Assembly: GCA_964573255.1 (NCBI GenBank)
Contig: CAZNJB010000008.1
Coordinates: 1 to 64,000 of the forward strand
Reading direction: 5' to 3'
DNA length: 64,000 bases
Source of the DNA: CAYNUJ01 sp964573255
GTDB taxonomy: Bacteria > Bacteroidota > Ignavibacteria > Ignavibacteriales > Melioribacteraceae
Shown: piece after piece, positions 60,495-64,000 of the stretch
How the letters are laid out: each line of letters begins with the position of its first letter
Position numbering within the stretch: the stretch's first letter is position 1
The notes under the pieces: model-generated
The model's database searches: none
Told to the model about the DNA's origin: nothing
Seen by the model: only the letters and a program-made list of their open reading frames with translations
Made by a program: the position numbers and the translations under genes

Positions 60495-62789
60495 TTATTC
60501 TCCTTTAATTTTATTTTCAAAGTAAATATTCGATTTATATAATAGAACCAGCATTATTGTTAGCGTTCCCACAAAACTTATAAACATATTTAGTGATACG
60601 AGAAATCCAAGTTCTCTGTTTGGTGGGAAAACTGAAAATAGAAGAACCAGAAATCCTGCAATTACAACAATTGCGTTGAATAAAATCGCTCTACCTGAAT
60701 GAGCCATTGTTTTCCGCACTGTAAGCATTTTATCGCCTGTAGCGGAATTTAATTTATACTGCTCAATGAAGTGTACCGCGTAATCTATTCCAATTCCTAT
60801 CGCTATACTGGAAAGTAAAGCTGTGGTTGTATTCAGCGGTATTCCGAACCATCCCATTATTCCGAAACTTATCGCAGCGGTTATCATAATTGGCACAGAA
60901 CCTATTACCCCGACTTTCCAATTTTTGAACATTAATGAAAGAAGAATAATTACAATAAATAGCGACATTATTAAACTCATTATCTGTCCTTCTAGAATCA
61001 AATCGGTAAACACAAGGGCTTTATATCCTGAACCGGCATAGTTAATTGATACGCCAAGCTTTTTAAAATCATCTTCGAATTGACGAATTTGTTCCAATGC
61101 TGCATTGATCGACTTCGAATTATCGCTTTTTAATTGGAAAGTTACATTTGCTTTGGCGTAATCGTAATCGACAACTTTCCACAAGTTTTCCGGATCTCCC
61201 GACATTTCGTAAAGCAATAGATACTGTGCTATCATATCTTGAGAATCGGGAATTGTATTGTATGCTTCGTCGTCTGCATGCATTACTTTATTCATTCTTC
61301 GCAGATAATCTGCAAGCGAAAAAGAATTTCCGACAACTTCCAAATTGTCGTCAACGTTTTTTTGCATTCTATCCACAACACGCAAAATTTCAGGATTTTT
61401 GAATGCGTCTTTGTCCTTGCTATCCAGAATTACGTTTAGTGTCGAGGTTCCCCCGAAGTGTTCATTTATGAATTTATCCGTTAAAACAATGTCACTGTCT
61501 TTTTCGAATTTCTCCAAGAAACTGGAATTAATCCAGACTTTCGAGATTCCCAGAACGGAAATCACTATAATAGCGACTGTAATAAAAGTTGTTAGACCTT
61601 TATGTTTAATTACCTTTTCCGCCATTTCGAAAGCGAATTTATCCCCTTCGTTTTTGTTTATGCTTTTCTTGAATTTTGGTAAGCCGAATATCATTATTCC
61701 TGCCGGAATTAGAACGAGAGAAAATAACATCGCCGCCATAACGCCAAAAGCTGTGAATAATCCGAAATATTTTATAGGATAAACCTGCGATGTTAGAAGT
61801 GAAATAAATCCTACGGCTGTTGTTACTGAAGTCATTACTGCTGGCGACCACATATGTTGAATCATATCTTTCACCGCATCGATTTTTGTCGTATCAGGAT
61901 GTTTTCTCATATAAAGATGCAAATGACTGTAAAGGTGAATTCCGTCCGCTACGCCGATGGCAATTAACATCACTGGTATCATAGTAGAAACTGCATAAAT
62001 AGGTATGTTTACTACTGCCATTAATCCGAACGCCCAAATTGTACTTATAAATACAACCATCATTGTCAATATTGTACTTTTCACGCTGCGTAATGTAAAG
62101 TACAACACAAGTGTTATCACCAGCAATACTATGGGCACCATTCTTTTCATATCAGCGGGACCGAGCAAAGCCATCGTTCCTTCCACTATCGGACGACCTG
62201 CAACGTAAAGTTTGATGTTATCGTTTTCGTATTTTTTTGCAAGAGCTAGAATTTCCTGATAGAATTCCTGCGAAAAAACTTCGTTGTCAATTGCCGCAAT
62301 AATTACTGTCACAGTCTCGTCAGTAGAAACGAGTCTTCCGAAAATCATTTCGTTGGATTCGACTTTCTTCTTTAGCTCCTCCAATTTATCTTTACTCTTA
62401 GGAACCTTTTTATAGAATGCCTTAACGTCCATCCCATCTTCTGTACCAACTATATTATCGGCGGTATAAAGAGAAGTAACGTCGTTTTTTTCAATTTGAG
62501 GAAATTTTTGAAGCTTCTTTGTGAGTTTTTTAACTATATCAAGAGTTTCGTAATTATAAATGCCCTTTTTATTTTCGACGGCAATTATGATACCGTCCTT
62601 TATGTTAAACCATTCTTCAGCCTTATCACTATATATGAACGCCGGATGGTCCTCGGGCATATATTTATCGAGATTTGTTTCCATTCTCGTATTTTCTTTC
62701 ATTTCTAGAACGGATAGAACCGTGATTATAATAATTATTCCCAGTACGAGATAAGGAACTTTCAACAATTTATTGAGTAGCTTTTCCAT
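60495..62789 (-). CDS. RND-superfamily MMPL-type exporter
   Basis: This 764-residue inner-membrane transporter of the MMPL/COG1033 group has 12 helices in two halves, each with a large periplasmic domain. The transport helix motifs show as IGVADGIHLYSHL (first half) and IGIGIDYAVHFIEQY (second half), with the Asp residues of the proton relay. Substrates are usually lipids or hopanoids; this is a family inference. It is preceded by the monohaem cytochrome gene, 1 base away. Confidence 0.9.
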   Translation of the reverse strand: MEKLLNKLLKVPYLVLGIIIIITVLSVLEMKENTRMETNLDKYMPEDHPAFIYSDKAEEWFNIKDGIIIAVENKKGIYNYETLDIVKKLTKKLQKFPQIEKNDVTSLYTADNIVGTEDGMDVKAFYKKVPKSKDKLEELKKKVESNEMIFGRLVSTDETVTVIIAAIDNEVFSQEFYQEILALAKKYENDNIKLYVAGRPIVEGTMALLGPADMKRMVPIVLLVITLVLYFTLRSVKSTILTMMVVFISTIWAFGLMAVVNIPIYAVSTMIPVMLIAIGVADGIHLYSHLHLYMRKHPDTTKIDAVKDMIQHMWSPAVMTSVTTAVGFISLLTSQVYPIKYFGLFTAFGVMAAMLFSLVLIPAGIMIFGLPKFKKSINKNEGDKFAFEMAEKVIKHKGLTTFITVAIIVISVLGISKVWINSSFLEKFEKDSDIVLTDKFINEHFGGTSTLNVILDSKDKDAFKNPEILRVVDRMQKNVDDNLEVVGNSFSLADYLRRMNKVMHADDEAYNTIPDSQDMIAQYLLLYEMSGDPENLWKVVDYDYAKANVTFQLKSDNSKSINAALEQIRQFEDDFKKLGVSINYAGSGYKALVFTDLILEGQIMSLIMSLFIVIILLSLMFKNWKVGVIGSVPIMITAAISFGIMGWFGIPLNTTTALLSSIAIGIGIDYAVHFIEQYKLNSATGDKMLTVRKTMAHSGRAILFNAIVVIAGFLVLLFSVFPPNRELGFLVSLNMFISFVGTLTIMLVLLYKSNIYFENKIKGE

Positions 62790-63284
62790 CTAGTTACCTT
62801 TGTTTTTATTTAACTTTACTAGTCCGGTGAATTTACCCGATGCATACTCGGTATGACAAGTAATGCATCCGTTGAGCATATCGCCGTATATTTTTGTGCT
62901 TCTGTCGGTTTGGCACAATTTTAATGCTTCCGACAGCATTTTCGCGTTTTTATGAAAGGCTCTGTCCATAGTTATAAAATCCTTCGGCAGTAAGCCGATT
63001 AGTTCTTTTAATTCATTTGGGGACAGAGAGGATTTCAGGATAAAACTATTATGAATTTTATCTGCCAGTTTGGAAGCTTCTACCAATTCGCCTCTTGCCA
63101 TAAGGGGAATCAAATCGCGCATAGCATATTCAATTTGTCTCATTTCGGCAACCAGCAGAGTTTTAAAATTTTCAGGCAGCTGCAATCTTTTAACTCGGGG
63201 CTCATTACTTGCGCCTTTAGAGTAAACCACTGCAGCAGTTCCCAATAAAGTTAGAGCAATTATTATATATTTTATGTTTTTCAT
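62790..63284 (-). CDS. Secreted monohaem cytochrome c-like protein
   Basis: This 164-residue protein has a signal peptide (1-22) and a single haem c motif CITCH near 143-147, at the C-terminus as in cytochrome c'-type four-helix proteins. The first part is helical (NFKTLLVAEMRQIEYAMRDL). Placing a c-type cytochrome at the head of a lipid-export operon is unusual, and its electron partner is unknown. A copy of the probable TetR operator (63299-63318) lies just upstream. Confidence 0.8.
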   Translation of the reverse strand: MKNIKYIIIALTLLGTAAVVYSKGASNEPRVKRLQLPENFKTLLVAEMRQIEYAMRDLIPLMARGELVEASKLADKIHNSFILKSSLSPNELKELIGLLPKDFITMDRAFHKNAKMLSEALKLCQTDRSTKIYGDMLNGCITCHTEYASGKFTGLVKLNKNKGN

Positions 63285-63298
63285 TCTTCTTCCCTTGT

Positions 63299-63318
63299 GT
63301 TAGTTAGTATTCACTACG
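63299..63318. promoter_or_regulatory. Second copy of the probable TetR operator
   Basis: GTTAGT, then TAGTATTC, then ACTACG. It matches the site at 63926-63945 at 16 of 20 positions. It lies between tetR and the cytochrome gene, so the repressor may also control the operon from here. Confidence 0.5.
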
Positions 63319-63336
63319 CTCATAGATAAAAAAATT

Positions 63337-63912
63337 TTACGGTTTCAACATGATTTTAATCGAATTAAATAAGTTTCTTCCTTCTTTTTCCAGATCAAAA
63401 ATGTATTCGCTAATTTCCCATTTTTTAACGAGAATTCTGAAAGAACCCATTATAATTATGGCTAAATGCTTTGCGCTTATATCGTTTCTTATTTCCCCGG
63501 TGCTCTGACCGGCTTTTATAATAGAATAGAACATTTCTTCGTTACTCTGCATCAGCTTTGCAATTCGAGCTGATAGCATTTTATCGTTTTTAAATATTTC
63601 ATCCGAAAAAATAACGGAAACTAATTGAGGAGTATTCGTAAATCTGTTGAAATATTTGCCGAAAATAAATGCTATTTTTTCCAGAGATGTTTTGCCGTCC
63701 ATCATCATTACATCGGAAATATTGGGCATCAGACTCTTGAAACTATCCAGAATCGCAACTAAAATGGCTGTTTTGCTTTCAAAATGGCGGTAAAGAGCCG
63801 GTTCTGATACTTTAATAGCCTTTGCTAAATTTTTGATAGTTAATCCCTGAATTCCCTTTTCGGCAATAAGCTTTATCGATGCGTTAATTATTTCATTTTG
63901 TCGTTCAGTCAT
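63337..63912 (-). CDS. TetR-family regulator
   Basis: This 191-residue repressor has a TetR HTH (GLTIKNLAKAIKVSEPALYRHFESK, residues 20-44) and a helical ligand domain. It is the first gene of the cytochrome/RND/LolA-like/barrel operon and probably represses it in response to a lipid or drug. Similar inverted repeats on both sides of the gene support this. Confidence 0.9.
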   Translation of the reverse strand: MTERQNEIINASIKLIAEKGIQGLTIKNLAKAIKVSEPALYRHFESKTAILVAILDSFKSLMPNISDVMMMDGKTSLEKIAFIFGKYFNRFTNTPQLVSVIFSDEIFKNDKMLSARIAKLMQSNEEMFYSIIKAGQSTGEIRNDISAKHLAIIIMGSFRILVKKWEISEYIFDLEKEGRNLFNSIKIMLKP

Positions 63913-63925
63913 TACAATTTCACAA

Positions 63926-63945
63926 GTTAGTTAATATTTACTAAC
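63926..63945. promoter_or_regulatory. Probable TetR operator at the tetR promoter
   Basis: Perfect 6-base arms GTTAGT / ACTAAC around TAATATTT. The site ends 14 bases upstream of the tetR ATG. A near copy is at 63299-63318. Confidence 0.6.
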
Positions 63946-64000
63946 CAAAATTTACGATAATTTATTTTTAAATGCAAACAACAAATATTTATTCTCAAAT

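Noticed and set aside
1..64000. tRNA, rRNA or CRISPR array
   Set aside because: No cloverleaf-like cluster, rRNA-conserved run, or evenly spaced direct repeat array was found on reading; a dedicated scan would be needed to exclude small RNAs.

Overview
ORGANISM. The window is AT-rich DNA from a Gram-negative bacterium with a respiratory, electron-acceptor-flexible lifestyle. Tandem S46 peptidases, NarK carriers of the Bacteroidota/Chlorobi type, outer-membrane barrel proteins, a TAnnTTTGC promoter element and a mix of sulfur and nitrate respiration genes suggest the Bacteroidota/Chlorobiota group, most likely a non-phototrophic Ignavibacteria/Melioribacter-like organism. This placement is inferred from gene content; no rRNA or marker phylogeny is available here. 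No rRNA, tRNA or CRISPR array was seen.

LAYOUT. (1) 0-10.9 kb, sulfur and electron transport. A psrABC/phsABC-type molybdoenzyme operon comes first; its membrane subunit is truncated. Next is a Rieske protein plus a cytochrome b6/subunit-IV protein fused to a 12-haem cytochrome c domain. Then come a Cys-rich MerR regulator, a sulfide:quinone oxidoreductase-like flavoprotein, DUF1641, DsrC/TusE-like and DsrE-like proteins, and a MarR regulator. A palindrome upstream of the molybdoenzyme operon recurs almost exactly at the marR promoter. (2) 11-14 kb, nucleotide-sugar genes galE, rfbC and ugd. (3) 14-30 kb, housekeeping: two S46 dipeptidyl-peptidases, dacB-like, M28 peptidase, prmA, EamA transporter, rdgB-like, ygfK, DEAD-box helicase and a MocA-like nucleotidyltransferase. 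(4) 29.4-41.4 kb, nitrate respiration: a dihaem cytochrome c, narG, narH, narJ, narI and two narK genes, followed by DoxX and hemerythrin genes. (5) 42-43 kb, adenine deaminase. (6) 43.3-55.7 kb, a defence operon read leftward from one promoter: half-size HsdS, a 57-residue protein, HsdM, an AlbA_2/Schlafen-like protein with three tandem winged-helix repeats, full HsdS, a complete short type II CBASS (patatin CapV, CD-NTase, E2-like protein), HsdR and a YgjP-type metallopeptidase. (7) 56-64 kb: phosphate permease, a repeat-rich stretch holding a frameshifted gene, and a TetR-controlled operon with a monohaem cytochrome, an RND/MMPL transporter, a LolA-like protein and an outer-membrane barrel protein.

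HOW IT WORKS TOGETHER. SQR, the Psr-like enzyme and the Rieske/cytochrome b/multihaem complex would exchange electrons with the quinone pool, and Nar could consume them with nitrate as acceptor. No nitrite reductase lies in the window. The most unusual part is the defence operon. A cyclic-nucleotide (CBASS) abortive-infection module sits inside a type I restriction-modification operon between hsdS and hsdR. It is translationally coupled to hsdS by an 8-base overlap and lies 1 base before hsdR, so the two systems are probably expressed as one unit.
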